Positions 50,689 to 58,730 of a DNA stretch of 64,000 bases are shown in pieces. The position numbers were made by a program, and so were the translations under genes. The stretch is from CALLCD01 sp039196965 (GTDB lineage: Bacteria; Pseudomonadota; Alphaproteobacteria; Caulobacterales; Hyphomonadaceae): positions 62,001 through 126,000 of the forward strand of contig JBCCUK010000002.1 of NCBI GenBank assembly GCA_039196965.1, in the 5' to 3' direction. Each line of letters starts with the position of its first letter. Position 1 is the stretch's first letter. The notes beneath the pieces were generated by a model. The model was not told where the DNA came from, did not search any database, and saw nothing but the letters and a program-made list of their open reading frames with translations.

Positions 50689-53010
50689 ATGCCCCAGCTT
50701 CTGCTCGAACTTTTTTCCGAGGAAATCCCGGCCCGGATGCAGAAAAAGGCTGAGGCAGATCTTGGCAAAGCCCTGGGTGCTGCCCTGAAGGAGGCCGGGC
50801 TTGGCTTCGATGAGCTGACGACCTGTTCCGGCCCCCGGCGGCTGGTCGCTGTGGTCGAGGGTTTACCGGAAAAATCAGAAGACGTGCGCGAGGAGCGCAA
50901 GGGCCCCAAGGTCGGCGCGCCCGAGAAGGCTGTGGCGGGCTTCATGCGGGGGGCGGGGATCGCTACCATAGAAGAGGCAGAGGTTCGCTCCGACCCAAAG
51001 AAGGGCGATTTTTATGTCGCTGTCATGGAGCGGCCCGGCAAAGCGACGTCTGATATCATCGCCGAGATCGTACCCGATCTGGTGCGCGGGTTCCACTGGC
51101 CGAAATCCATGCGTTGGAGCACAGGAGACCTTCGCTGGGTGCGGCCGCTCCAGCGCATTCTCTGCGTCTTCGACAGCAAGACGGTGCCCTTCGAGATTGA
51201 TGGCTTGGCCAGCGGCAATGAGACCGAGGGCCACCGTGTCCACGGGCGCGGCCCTTACACCGTCACCGCTTGGGACGACTATCGCGATCAGTTGGAGCAG
51301 TCAGGCCGCGTGCGCCTTATGCGGGAAGACCGGAAGGCGCTGATCGCGGAGCGCGCGGCGGCGGTCTGTGCTGCGGCTGGACTCGAATTGGTGGAAGATG
51401 AGGGATTGCTGGAAGAAGTGACGGGTCTTGCCGAATGGCCCGTGCCGGTGCTCGGTCAAATGGATCCGGCCTTCCTCGACCTGCCGCCAGAAGTTGTGCG
51501 CCTCTCCATGCGGACGCACCAGAAGTATTTCGCCGTGCGCGATCCGAAGACGGGCAAGCTCGCACCGAACTTTGTCGCGGTGGCGAACATCGAAGCGGCT
51601 GATGGCGGCGCGAAGATCGCCGAGGGCAATGCGAAAGTGCTGTCGGCCCGGCTCGAAGATGCGCGTTTCTTCTACGAGAACGATAAGCGGACCGGTCTCG
51701 ACGCCATGGCCCCGAAACTGGCCACGATCGACTTCAAGAAAGAGCTCGGCTCCATCGCAGACAAGGTGGAGCGGGTTGCGGCGCTGTCGCGGGAGCTTGC
51801 GCCCACGGTCGGGGCTGACCCTGCTCTTGCGGAAAAAGCGGCGCGGCTCTGCAAGGCCGATCTCGTCTCCGAGATGGTCAATGAGTTCCCGGAGCTTCAG
51901 GGCGTCATGGGGCGGTATTACTGCATCGATCGCATCACCAACCCTGTCATCCCGGGCGAGCCAAAGGCGAGACCCGGGACCCGGGAAGCGGCAGCGGACT
52001 CGGATAATTCTGGGTCCCGGACAGAGGCTGACGCCTCTTCCGAGATGACAAATCTGTTGGATGATCTGTCTGCAGAAGAGATTACCCAAATCGCCGATGC
52101 CATCCGTGACCACTATCAGCCCCAGGGGCCGTCCAACCCCGTGCCGACGGAGCCCGTCTCAATTGCCGTCGCCCTTGCCGACAAGCTTGATACGCTGGTG
52201 GGCTTCTGGGCGATTGACGAGAAACCTACTGGTTCAAAGGACCCGTTCGCTCTTAGGCGGGCTGCGTTGGGCGTGGTGCATATTGTCTTGGAGAATGGGG
52301 TTCGACTTGAACTATCGAAACCAATCGAGAGAGCAGACTTCGAGTTGTCCGCTCAACCTCGAGGTCTTCCGGGTGCAATGCCATTTGAAAAAGGAGGATA
52401 CGGTCCTGAACTGCTCTCCTTCTTCGCAGACCGCCTGAAACAACACCTCCGCGATGAGGGACAGCGCCACGATCTGATCGACGCTGTTTTCGCGCTTGGC
52501 CAACCGCCGCAAGGCGGCAAGGGCGACTGCCCGTCGGCCGGTCAGGCCGCCCCCCCGGAGGCGCTGCGCGCCGTGAGCGAAAAAAACGATGATCTCGTCC
52601 TTATCACCAAGCGCGTTGAAGCGCTTGGAGCTTTCCTCGACACGGAAGACGGTGCGAACCTCCTCGCGGGCTACAAGCGCGCGGCGAACATTCTCAAAGC
52701 TGAGGAGAAGAAGTCCGGCGAGACTTATGAAGGTGCGGTCGATACGGAACTTCTCGCAGAACAACCGGAACAGGATTTGCACGCTGCTTTAACCAAGGCG
52801 GTGAGTGAAGCGGAAACCGCTATAGAAAAAGAGGATTTCGAGACCGCCATGGCCGCCCTTGCGCCCCTTCGCCAGCCCGTCGATGCCTTCTTCGACAGCG
52901 TTACGGTGAATGCCGAGGATGAAGGCTTGCGGCGCAACCGGCTGTACATTCTGGCCATGATGCGCGAGGTCCTTGGCAAGGTCGCGGATTTCTCGAAAAT
53001 TGAGGGATAG
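50689..53010 (+). CDS. glyS: Glycyl-tRNA synthetase beta subunit, with two in-frame insertions
   Basis: ATG 50689 (MPQLLLELFSEEIPARMQKK) opens a 773-residue tRNA-binding subunit, about 80 residues longer than the usual 690. Core blocks are intact: FHWPKSMRWSTGDLRWVRPL, VRLSMRTHQKYFAVRD, RLEDARFFYENDKRTGLDAM, LADKLDTLVGFWAIDEKPTG and SKDPFALRRAALGV. The excess sits in two places. One, NPVIPGEPKARPGTREAAAD and the following residues, is a translated palindromic repeat between the HD-domain residues GRYYC and the normally adjacent ADAIRDHYQPQGPSN. The other, LGQPPQGGKGDCPSAGQAAP, comes just before DDLVLITKRVEALGAFL. Both keep the frame, and the protein should still work. Confidence 0.95.
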   Translation: MPQLLLELFSEEIPARMQKKAEADLGKALGAALKEAGLGFDELTTCSGPRRLVAVVEGLPEKSEDVREERKGPKVGAPEKAVAGFMRGAGIATIEEAEVRSDPKKGDFYVAVMERPGKATSDIIAEIVPDLVRGFHWPKSMRWSTGDLRWVRPLQRILCVFDSKTVPFEIDGLASGNETEGHRVHGRGPYTVTAWDDYRDQLEQSGRVRLMREDRKALIAERAAAVCAAAGLELVEDEGLLEEVTGLAEWPVPVLGQMDPAFLDLPPEVVRLSMRTHQKYFAVRDPKTGKLAPNFVAVANIEAADGGAKIAEGNAKVLSARLEDARFFYENDKRTGLDAMAPKLATIDFKKELGSIADKVERVAALSRELAPTVGADPALAEKAARLCKADLVSEMVNEFPELQGVMGRYYCIDRITNPVIPGEPKARPGTREAAADSDNSGSRTEADASSEMTNLLDDLSAEEITQIADAIRDHYQPQGPSNPVPTEPVSIAVALADKLDTLVGFWAIDEKPTGSKDPFALRRAALGVVHIVLENGVRLELSKPIERADFELSAQPRGLPGAMPFEKGGYGPELLSFFADRLKQHLRDEGQRHDLIDAVFALGQPPQGGKGDCPSAGQAAPPEALRAVSEKNDDLVLITKRVEALGAFLDTEDGANLLAGYKRAANILKAEEKKSGETYEGAVDTELLAEQPEQDLHAALTKAVSEAETAIEKEDFETAMAALAPLRQPVDAFFDSVTVNAEDEGLRRNRLYILAMMREVLGKVADFSKIEG
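51945..52050. repeat. Palindromic repeat element inserted in-frame within glyS
   Basis: The element runs from TGTCATCCCGGG to CCGAGATGACA. Its ends are inverted copies (TGTCATCtCGG when the right end is reversed), and inside it GGGACCC faces GGGTCCC, so the whole 106 bases can fold as one long imperfect hairpin. TGTCATCCCGGG...GATGACA elements are widespread between genes in alphaproteobacteria. Here it lies inside a coding region and adds about 35 residues to GlyS without a stop or frame shift. Confidence 0.75.
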
Positions 53011-53030
53011 AACAGGAAAGAGGTCGAGCT

Positions 53031-55724
53031 ATGGGTGAACCAGCGAAGGTAACGGCGGACGATATCTGGGTTTATTCTTTTGGAGACGGCAGCGCCGATG
53101 GTGACGCGTCGATGAAGAACCTGCTCGGCGGGAAGGGCGCGAACCTCGCCGAAATGGCAAAGCTTGGTCTGCCTGTGCCGCCTGGCTTCACGCTTTCCAC
53201 GGCCGTTTGCACCGCATATTATGATGGCGGCGAGAGCTATCCGCCGACCCTGGAAGGCCAGGTCGAAGCCGCGCTCGTGCAGCTCGAAGAGGCTGCAGGT
53301 AAGCGCTTCGGCGATACGGACAACCCGCTGCTCGTTTCGGTTCGCTCAGGCGCGCGGGCATCCATGCCCGGCATGATGGACACGGTGCTGAACCTCGGGC
53401 TCAATGATGAGACCACCGCGGGCATGGCGAAGAAGGCCGGCGAACGCTTTGCCTATGACAGCTACCGCCGCTTCATCCAGATGTATTCCAATGTTGTCCT
53501 CGGCGTGCGCCACGACACGTTCGAATACATTCTCGACGACTATAAAGAGGCCCACGACTACAGTCTCGACACGGAGATGTTGGCCGACGACTGGAAGGCC
53601 ATCATCGTTAAATACAAGGCGGCAGTTCAGGAGAAGCTCGGAAAGCCGTTCCCAAGCGATCCGAAGGAACAGCTCTGGGGCGCAATCGGAGCTGTGTTCG
53701 GCTCCTGGATGAATGACCGGGCGATCCTTTATCGCAAGCTTAATGATATCCCCCAGGAGTGGGGCACGGCGGTCAATGTTCAGGCCATGGTGTTCGGCAA
53801 TCTCGGCGAGACGTCTGCGACCGGTGTTGCGTTCACCCGCGACCCATCGACGGGTGAGAAGGCCTTCTATGGCGAGTTCCTGATTAATGCCCAGGGCGAG
53901 GATGTGGTGGCTGGCATTCGCACGCCTGCGCCGATTTCCCGTGCCCGCGCCGATGAGCTTGGCTCTGAAGACGCGCCGCTCGAAGAGGCAATGCCCGAAG
54001 TCTATGCGGAGCTTGTGAGTGTCGCGGAGAAGCTGGAAGCCCATTACCGCGACATGCAGGACCTCGAATTCACCATCGAGGACAATCGCCTCTACATGCT
54101 CCAGACCCGTAACGGGAAGCGCACCGCGGGCGCAGCGCTGAAGCTGGCCGTCGATATGGCGCGCGAAGGTCTGATCACGCGCGAGGAAGCTATTCTCCGC
54201 CTCGATCCGGCGCAGCTCGATCAGCTTTTACACCCGGCCATCGCCTCTGATGCGACCCGTGACGTTGTGGTGCGCGGGCTGCCCGCGAGCCCCGGTGCAG
54301 CGGTGGGTAAGGTTGTCTTTGATTCAGATGAAGCCGCCCGGCTCGCCGATACGGGCGAGGACGTGATCCTTGTTCGCGAGGAGACCTCGCCCGAAGACAT
54401 TCATGGCATGCATGCGGCCAGAGCCATCGTTACGGCTCGCGGCGGCATGACCTCCCACGCAGCCGTGGTGGCGCGGGGCATGGGGCGGCCTTGCGTCTGC
54501 GGCGCTGCCGGTCTCGTGATTGATGCCGAAGCTGGCGAATTTCGCTTTGCCGGACGCACGCTGAAAGCAGGTGAGGTGATCACCGTCGATGGCGCTGCCG
54601 GTGAAGTGCTGAACGGCGCTGTGAAGATGACAAAGCCGGATCTTTCCGGTGATTTCGGCCATCTCATGGCCTGGGCCGACGATGCGCGCCGCCTCAAGGT
54701 CCGGACGAACGCCGACACGCCGGTCGATGTCGAAACGGCAAGAAATTTCGGTGCAGAGGGCATCGGTCTCTGCCGCACGGAGCATATGTTCTTTGATGCT
54801 GACCGGATCGCCGAAGTGCGCGCTATGATCCTCGCCACGGACGAGGCTGGCCGCCGTGCAGCGCTCGATAAGCTATTGCCAATGCAACGGGGCGATTTCA
54901 CCGAGATCTTCAAGATCATGGGCGAGCGGCCCTGTACGATCCGCCTGCTTGATCCGCCTTTGCACGAATTCCTGCCCCACACCGACGAAGACATCGCCGA
55001 CGTCGCGACCACTACGGGTGTGGACGTGACCACGCTGAAGCGCCGCGCGGCTGATCTTGCCGAAAGCAATCCGATGCTGGGTCATCGGGGCTGTCGCCTC
55101 GGCATCACCTATCCGGAGATCTACGAGATGCAGGCGCGGGCGATTTTCGAAGCAGGTGTCGCCGTTGCGAAGGAGACCGGCCATAGCCCGGTTCCAGAGG
55201 TCATGATCCCTCTCGTGGCGACGGAGCGGGAGCTCGCTATCCTCAAGGATGTGGTGGATAAAGCCGCTGCCGCCGTCTTCGCGGAGACCGGAACCAAGCT
55301 CGAATACATGGTCGGCACTATGATTGAGCTTCCAAGAGCAGCCTTACAGGCGGGTCAGATCGCCCATTCGGCTGAGTTCTTCTCCTTCGGCACCAACGAT
55401 CTCACCCAGACAGCTCTTGGCATCTCTCGGGACGATGCCGGACGCTTCCTCAAGATTTACGAGGAAAAGGGCATTTACGAGAAGGATCCCTTCGTCACGA
55501 TTGATCAGGAGGGTGTTGGCGAACTTGTGCTTATTGCAACCCAGAGGGGCAAGGAGACACGTCCGGATATTAAGCTTGGTATCTGCGGTGAGCATGGCGG
55601 AGATCCCGCATCGGTGATGTTCTGCCATGATACAGGGCTCGATTATGTGTCCTGTTCTCCCTATCGTGTGCCAGTGGCCCGTCTCGCAGCGGCCCATGCC
55701 GCGCTGATGGAAAAGCAGAGCTGA
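53031..55724 (+). CDS. ppdK: Pyruvate, phosphate dikinase
   Basis: An 897-residue enzyme interconverting pyruvate, ATP and Pi with PEP, AMP and PPi; in alphaproteobacteria it supports gluconeogenesis. The N-terminal ATP-grasp part has MKNLLGGKGANLAEMAKLGL and FTRDPSTGEKAFYGEFLINA. The phosphohistidine is in TARGGMTSHAAVVARGMGRP. The C-terminal PEP/pyruvate TIM barrel holds GLCRTEHMFFDADRIAEVRA, GHRGCRLGITYPEIYEMQ, EFFSFGTNDLTQTALGISRD and the catalytic Cys in LGICGEHGGDPASVMFC. All three domains are complete. It follows glyS by 20 bases. Confidence 0.97.
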   Translation: MGEPAKVTADDIWVYSFGDGSADGDASMKNLLGGKGANLAEMAKLGLPVPPGFTLSTAVCTAYYDGGESYPPTLEGQVEAALVQLEEAAGKRFGDTDNPLLVSVRSGARASMPGMMDTVLNLGLNDETTAGMAKKAGERFAYDSYRRFIQMYSNVVLGVRHDTFEYILDDYKEAHDYSLDTEMLADDWKAIIVKYKAAVQEKLGKPFPSDPKEQLWGAIGAVFGSWMNDRAILYRKLNDIPQEWGTAVNVQAMVFGNLGETSATGVAFTRDPSTGEKAFYGEFLINAQGEDVVAGIRTPAPISRARADELGSEDAPLEEAMPEVYAELVSVAEKLEAHYRDMQDLEFTIEDNRLYMLQTRNGKRTAGAALKLAVDMAREGLITREEAILRLDPAQLDQLLHPAIASDATRDVVVRGLPASPGAAVGKVVFDSDEAARLADTGEDVILVREETSPEDIHGMHAARAIVTARGGMTSHAAVVARGMGRPCVCGAAGLVIDAEAGEFRFAGRTLKAGEVITVDGAAGEVLNGAVKMTKPDLSGDFGHLMAWADDARRLKVRTNADTPVDVETARNFGAEGIGLCRTEHMFFDADRIAEVRAMILATDEAGRRAALDKLLPMQRGDFTEIFKIMGERPCTIRLLDPPLHEFLPHTDEDIADVATTTGVDVTTLKRRAADLAESNPMLGHRGCRLGITYPEIYEMQARAIFEAGVAVAKETGHSPVPEVMIPLVATERELAILKDVVDKAAAAVFAETGTKLEYMVGTMIELPRAALQAGQIAHSAEFFSFGTNDLTQTALGISRDDAGRFLKIYEEKGIYEKDPFVTIDQEGVGELVLIATQRGKETRPDIKLGICGEHGGDPASVMFCHDTGLDYVSCSPYRVPVARLAAAHAALMEKQS

Positions 55725-56052
55725 GCTCGTTTCTACTGGTTAATAAATGAGCGGCGTGTGACTTTTTAGCAGCACCGGCCTTTTAACCCAGCCGCAAAGT
55801 TGTCGCTACGGAAGCTTGTCAGTTTCTATCATGAATCCAATGGGTTTAATGGCGCGTTAAGAATTCAACCCGCTGACGAGTCGCCGAAATCTGTCCAAAG
55901 TCTCAACAATTTGTCACTCGCCATTAACAAAAATTCCTTGTTTCACAGAGGGTACGCGATTATTTCGCGGAGAGTTTGATCGAGCATCGGGACCGGTGGC
56001 ACGCAATGTGCCTCTAAAGAGCCCACCCAATAAGATGCCGTGGAGACGGGTG
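55725..56052. other. Intergenic region between ppdK and the cell-wall hydrolase gene
   Basis: These 328 bases hold no gene. The main feature is the CtrA-type box at 55846-55860. GGAG at 56042-56045 supports the hydrolase start at ATG 56053, though an in-frame GTG at 55996 would add 19 residues. No clear terminator for ppdK was found. Confidence 0.5.
55846..55860. promoter_or_regulatory. CtrA-type box TTAA-N7-TTAA
   Basis: TTAATGGCGCGTTAA matches the full CtrA consensus of Caulobacter and relatives, two TTAA half-sites seven bases apart. It lies about 190 bases before the SleB-like hydrolase start. CtrA controls many envelope and cell-division genes, so cell-cycle control of the hydrolase is a reasonable inference. 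The motif is short enough to occur by chance. Confidence 0.5.
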
Positions 56053-57036
56053 ATGTTTACAATTTGGAAACCTCTGACCCACATTTTGCGTTGGGTTAAG
56101 GTCAAACAAAAAAGTTTGACGAAGTGGTGGCTGGAAATGAGTGATCAGGAACAGCGCGAAGTCGTCCGCCGTGGATTCGTGACAGCAGGCAGTGCCTTTG
56201 CTGTTTGCGTCGTGCTGCCGTCGATATCGTTGAAGTATCAAGAGCATCGCACAGAAGCAGACTTCCGTGCCGAAGCCCGGGCTCTTGCCCTTGCCGATGC
56301 TGCCGAAAGCGCTTCGAAATCAGACAGCGAGACGCCAAGCCTTTTCGAACATCCATGGATGCAAACGGTCGAATATGCTCTGGAACGCGATCATCGCGCC
56401 GCGCTCAGCCGGTATGCCATGCGCGATCGGGACGGTATCGCCGTATCGTCCATCGTGAGCTACGAGCCAAACCAGATCGACCGGGCAGAAGACGTATCTG
56501 CCGAACACAAATGTCTCTCTGAAGCCGTATATTACGAAGCCCGTTCCGAAAGCACCTCCGGGCAGCTGGCCGTAGCGGAAGTGATCATGAACCGCGTGAA
56601 AGATCACCGGTTCCCAAATTCGGTTTGCGAAGTGGTTTATCAGGGTGCTACCCGCACCACGGGATGCCAGTTCACTTTTACCTGCGACGGAGCCCTAAAT
56701 CGTAAGCCTCGCGGCCGGAAGTGGGAAGCGGCGCAAACGGTCGCCACCCATGTTCTTATGGATCTGCACGAGCGCCGCACCGGCTCTGCCACCCATTATC
56801 ACGCGACGTATGTGGATCCTCTCTGGAACGCCGGTCTCGTGCGCACCAATCGTATCGATACGCATATATTCTATCGCTTCCCAAGGGGGAGTGAGTGGGC
56901 CAATGCTCGCCGTGCCGTTGAGCGGAAGCGCGAGTCCCTTGCACGCCGTGTTGCCTCGGCCGAACAGGCTGTTCAGAAAAGCTCAAGTGATAAGTCTGCC
57001 GACAGCAGTGTTACCGTGATGTCACCCGCTCCTTAG
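56053..57036 (+). CDS. SleB-like cell-wall hydrolase (Hydrolase_2)
   Basis: From ATG 56053 the product has 327 residues: a cytoplasmic basic start, one membrane helix (FVTAGSAFAVCVVLPSISL), a helical linker, and a C-terminal Hydrolase_2 domain (PF07486). The domain shows HKCLSEAVYYEARSESTSGQ with the catalytic-type Glu residues, LAVAEVIMNRVKDHRFPNSV, CQFTFTCDGALNRK and GSATHYHATYVDPLWNA. Such enzymes cleave the peptidoglycan glycan strand, and this one should be anchored in the inner membrane and face the periplasm. It converges on the SDR gene and overlaps it by 4 bases. Confidence 0.87.
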   Translation: MFTIWKPLTHILRWVKVKQKSLTKWWLEMSDQEQREVVRRGFVTAGSAFAVCVVLPSISLKYQEHRTEADFRAEARALALADAAESASKSDSETPSLFEHPWMQTVEYALERDHRAALSRYAMRDRDGIAVSSIVSYEPNQIDRAEDVSAEHKCLSEAVYYEARSESTSGQLAVAEVIMNRVKDHRFPNSVCEVVYQGATRTTGCQFTFTCDGALNRKPRGRKWEAAQTVATHVLMDLHERRTGSATHYHATYVDPLWNAGLVRTNRIDTHIFYRFPRGSEWANARRAVERKRESLARRVASAEQAVQKSSSDKSADSSVTVMSPAP

Positions 57037-57842
57037 GTTCGCTCGGGCATATTTTTCAGAATATTTCGCCGCATAAGGCCAGGCAGAAACCGCGATATGA
57101 AACGGGCGCGGTTTGACATGGCCCCGACCCCGTAGTGGGTTTTGGAGCCATGGGCGGCATCCCACGCGCCTTGGCCAGCCATCTCAACAGAGTAGACCGC
57201 CATACCTGTCTCTTTGAGCTGGTCGCTCATCTTGTGATTAGAGCCTTCATGGTCGCCGGCGTTCAGAATAGGCGTATCGACAAACCAGGGCGCGAGGCAG
57301 GTAACTTTGATGTCCAAAGGCGCGAATTCAACGTTCAACGCCTCGGTCAACCCTCTTACGGCGAACTTGGTCGCCGAATAGACAGCGAGTTGCGGGGAGC
57401 CGACAAACCCAGCCGTCGAGGCGACGTTCACGATGCGCGCGCCATCCGTCGTTTTCAGAAGTGGCAAGGCCGCGTATACGCCATTGACGACACCTTTCAC
57501 ATTGATGTCGATCATGGCGTCAGAACCTTCGGCATCGACGTTCTCGAACCAGCCATGGCGCGCGATACCCGCATTGTTGAAAAGTACGTTCATCTTACCG
57601 TCGGTTGACTGCCCGAACGCCTCCAACGCCGTTGACCAGTCGTCTCGATGACGCACGTCTAGCAAGCCGGTGATGCAGTTCTCCGCGCCGATTTCGCGTG
57701 CAACGTCACGAAGGCCGACATCATCAATATCGTAAAGGCCGACAAACCAGCCTTTGCGCGCAAAGTGCCTGGCTGTTTCCGCTCCGATGCCCGAGGCAGC
57801 CCCCGTTACAAAGATTGATTTTCGCCCATTCGCGTCGCCCAT
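57033..57842 (-). CDS. Short-chain dehydrogenase/reductase
   Basis: From ATG 57842 (MGDANGRKSIFVTGAASGIG) the 269-residue protein is a classical SDR: TGAASGIGAETARHFARKGW binds NAD(P), FNNAGIARHG is the NAG motif, VNVASTAGFVG gives the active-site Ser, and VYSATKFAVRGLTEALNVEF contains the catalytic Tyr-x3-Lys. The acidic GLYDIDD after the second strand favours NAD(H) over NADP(H). The substrate is unknown. It is downstream of nadC by 36 bases, perhaps on the same transcript. Confidence 0.9.
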   Translation of the reverse strand: MGDANGRKSIFVTGAASGIGAETARHFARKGWFVGLYDIDDVGLRDVAREIGAENCITGLLDVRHRDDWSTALEAFGQSTDGKMNVLFNNAGIARHGWFENVDAEGSDAMIDINVKGVVNGVYAALPLLKTTDGARIVNVASTAGFVGSPQLAVYSATKFAVRGLTEALNVEFAPLDIKVTCLAPWFVDTPILNAGDHEGSNHKMSDQLKETGMAVYSVEMAGQGAWDAAHGSKTHYGVGAMSNRARFISRFLPGLMRRNILKNMPERT

Positions 57843-57878
57843 TGAGCAGCCTCCCAAATTGTCTTGGCAACAATATAG

Positions 57879-58730
57879 TCAGGCGGCATCAAGGCCTACG
57901 TCAAGGTTGATCGCCGAATGGGTAAGTGCGCCGACAGAAATATAATCGACGCCGGTCTGAGCGATATCTGCTACTGTTTCGAGCGTGACCCCCCCCGATG
58001 CTTCCGTTTTGCATTGGCCTTTGACCAGCGTCACCGCCTGTTTCAGTTCGTCTGTAGACATATTGTCCAGCAGCACAGCGTCGGGCTCGTAGGGCAGGGC
58101 TTCTTCGAGCTGATCGAGTGTATCAACCTCGATTTCAATCATCCGCAAATGACCCGCATACGCCTTCGCCCGGCTCATCGCATCGCCAATCGATCCGCAG
58201 GCTGCGATATGATTGTCCTTGATGAGGATGGCATCGTCGAGACCATAGCGATGGGATGTGCCACCGCCGCAGCGCACGGCTCGTTTTTCCAAGGCCCGGT
58301 GGCCGGGTGTTGTCTTCCTTGTACAGACGATCTTTGTTCCCGTGTCAGCTACCAGATCAACATATCTGGCTGTGAGGGTAGCCACGCCCGATAGCCTGCC
58401 GACAAAATTCAGCATCGTTCGCTCAGCCGTCAGAATTGATCGGGCTGAGCCTTCCAACCTTGCGATTAAGTCGCCTTCATTTAACCCGTCCCCGTCGGAC
58501 TTTTGAGGTGCTATTCTCGCATCGGGATCAACCAACGCCAATGTATGCATCGCCGCGTCGAGACCGGCCAGACGTCCATCTCCTCGCGCGTTTAGAAAGC
58601 ACGTCATTTCCGTATCGGGAGGAATGGTAGCATCGGTCGTAAGATCCCCGGCGCGCCCGAGGTCTTCCGCCAATGCCAGGCGAACGATGGGATCGAGAAT
58701 TATTGGTGGCAGAGGGGGCGGGGCAATCAT
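57879..58730 (-). CDS. nadC: Nicotinate-nucleotide pyrophosphorylase (quinolinate phosphoribosyltransferase)
   Basis: Third step of de novo NAD synthesis: quinolinate and PRPP give nicotinate mononucleotide, CO2 and PPi. The start is ATG 58730, in an ATGA overlap with the nadB stop; the product is 283 residues. Conserved blocks: ALAEDLGRAGDLTTDATIPP, ERTMLNFVGRLSGVATLTAR, CTRKTTPGHRALEKRAVRCG with the PRPP-binding Arg and Lys, GGGTSHRYGLDDAILIKDNH, and VDTLDQLEEAL with ASGGVTLETVADIAQTGVDY. All catalytic residues are in place. Confidence 0.95.
   Translation of the reverse strand: MIAPPPLPPIILDPIVRLALAEDLGRAGDLTTDATIPPDTEMTCFLNARGDGRLAGLDAAMHTLALVDPDARIAPQKSDGDGLNEGDLIARLEGSARSILTAERTMLNFVGRLSGVATLTARYVDLVADTGTKIVCTRKTTPGHRALEKRAVRCGGGTSHRYGLDDAILIKDNHIAACGSIGDAMSRAKAYAGHLRMIEIEVDTLDQLEEALPYEPDAVLLDNMSTDELKQAVTLVKGQCKTEASGGVTLETVADIAQTGVDYISVGALTHSAINLDVGLDAA

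Noticed and set aside
51301..52113. A 270-codon antisense frame within glyS
   Set aside because: Same reason: the plus-strand GlyS frame is conserved from end to end, and the antisense product resembles no family.
53346..54044. A 232-codon antisense frame within ppdK
   Set aside because: It lies wholly inside an unmistakable ppdK coding region and arises from its high-GC codon pattern.
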